From the NCBI GenBank assembly GCA_030727685.1, contig JANRBC010000015.1, positions 2,134 through 9,404 on the forward strand: a stretch of 7,271 nucleotides of DNA. The letters run 5' to 3'. Position 1 is the first letter of the stretch, and the number at the start of each line of letters is the position of its first letter. This stretch comes from Ilumatobacteraceae bacterium. Its GTDB lineage: Bacteria > Actinomycetota > Acidimicrobiia > Acidimicrobiales > Ilumatobacteraceae. The notes below the pieces were generated by a model, which searched no databases, was not told where the DNA came from, and saw only the letters and a program-made list of their open reading frames with translations. Positions 6,785 to 7,271 of this stretch are shown one piece after another. The position numbers and the translations under genes were made by a program.

Positions 6785-7271
6785 GTGTCTACCGCCAAGC
6801 GACAAGTCGATTCGGCTGCAATTAGTGCGCTTGCGCCGGTTGCTGCTTTGATTCCGATCTGGTTAATCGCAATTGCAATTTTTTGGCTACCAATATTGAT
6901 TTTCACTGACGTTTCGTATCCGCTGTTTGCCTTCGCTGTGCTCGCACTCGGCATTGTGCTGTTTTCGAAGTCAATACAGCGAATTTTTCTTGCCCGACTA
7001 TTAAATGCGCGCAAGCCGTCTCCACAAGAGGCAGCAACTCTTCACAAATCATGGCGCAGAGTCGCCCAAGCTAATCACGCCAGCACCGAAAGTTTTGTTC
7101 TTGCAGTTGTCGATAGCAATGACATCAACGCATTCGCTTCTGGCGGCCACCTGGTGGTTGTTTCGTCTTATGCAATCAATCAACTCGATGAGAACGAACT
7201 CGCCGGAGTTCTTGCCCATGAACTCAGTCATCACCTCGGCTCACACACCATTGCATTGACAATCGCTCAGT
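6785..7271 (+). CDS. M48 family membrane zinc metalloprotease, 3' truncated
   Basis: This is the first 162 codons of a gene cut by the window end. Two hydrophobic segments (about 18-41 and 44-60) are followed by a peptidase domain with NAFASGG and then LAHELSHH, the HExxH zinc and catalytic motif with H145, E146 and H149. The spacing NAF-x-GG, a short beta strand, ENEL and HExxH is typical of M48 (HtpX/Ste24-like) peptidases, which degrade damaged membrane proteins. The third zinc ligand, expected downstream, lies outside the window. A TAA stop sits one codon upstream of the GTG, so GTG at 6785 is the earliest possible start; it gives a sensible N-terminus. No Shine-Dalgarno is visible. HtpX proper is possible, but the truncated sequence does not separate it from other M48B-like proteases, so no symbol is given. 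Confidence 0.88.
   Translation, partial: MSTAKRQVDSAAISALAPVAALIPIWLIAIAIFWLPILIFTDVSYPLFAFAVLALGIVLFSKSIQRIFLARLLNARKPSPQEAATLHKSWRRVAQANHASTESFVLAVVDSNDINAFASGGHLVVVSSYAINQLDENELAGVLAHELSHHLGSHTIALTIAQ

Overview
The window is a compact, gene-dense chromosomal stretch carrying a small galactoside-degradation locus and two membrane-associated housekeeping-type genes. From left to right there are five genes: a GH36 alpha-galactosidase (minus), a GH2 LacZ-type beta-galactosidase (minus), a divergent galactose-1-phosphate uridylyltransferase (galT, plus), a prolipoprotein diacylglyceryl transferase (lgt, minus, its tail overlapping galT) and the 5' part of an M48 zinc metalloprotease gene (plus, cut by the window end). 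I see no rRNA, tRNA, CRISPR array, insertion sequence or phage gene, and every reading frame is intact.

The organism is most likely an actinobacterium, possibly of the Acidimicrobiia type or a streamlined freshwater or marine lineage. This is inference from three observations. Lgt and GalT resemble actinobacterial versions as I remember them. None of the starts has a convincing Shine-Dalgarno sequence, and three of them have a -10-like hexamer 6-9 bases upstream, as expected for leaderless mRNAs. Intergenic spaces are very short (6, 42 and 74 bases, plus a 47-base overlap). Base composition looks moderate by eye rather than strongly GC-rich.

The lacZ and alpha-galactosidase genes lie 6 bases apart and are almost certainly one operon, read leftward from the short lacZ-galT gap. 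Both enzymes lack a signal peptide, so they should act in the cytoplasm on imported galactosides. LacZ would release galactose from lactose-like beta-galactosides, and the GH36 enzyme would release it from melibiose- or raffinose-like alpha-galactosides. GalT then performs the UDP-transfer step of the Leloir pathway. Galactokinase, UDP-galactose epimerase, a sugar transporter and a dedicated regulator are not in the window. One end of the operon lies 25 bases from the left edge, so more members could follow there.

The most interesting part is the lacZ-galT junction (about 5037-5118). It packs two divergent starts, overlapping candidate -10 elements, a repeated CCATGGCT word 42 bases apart and a possible 11-codon leader ORF into about 80 bases. 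I found no convincing new biological system; the novelty here is at the level of gene arrangement and regulation.
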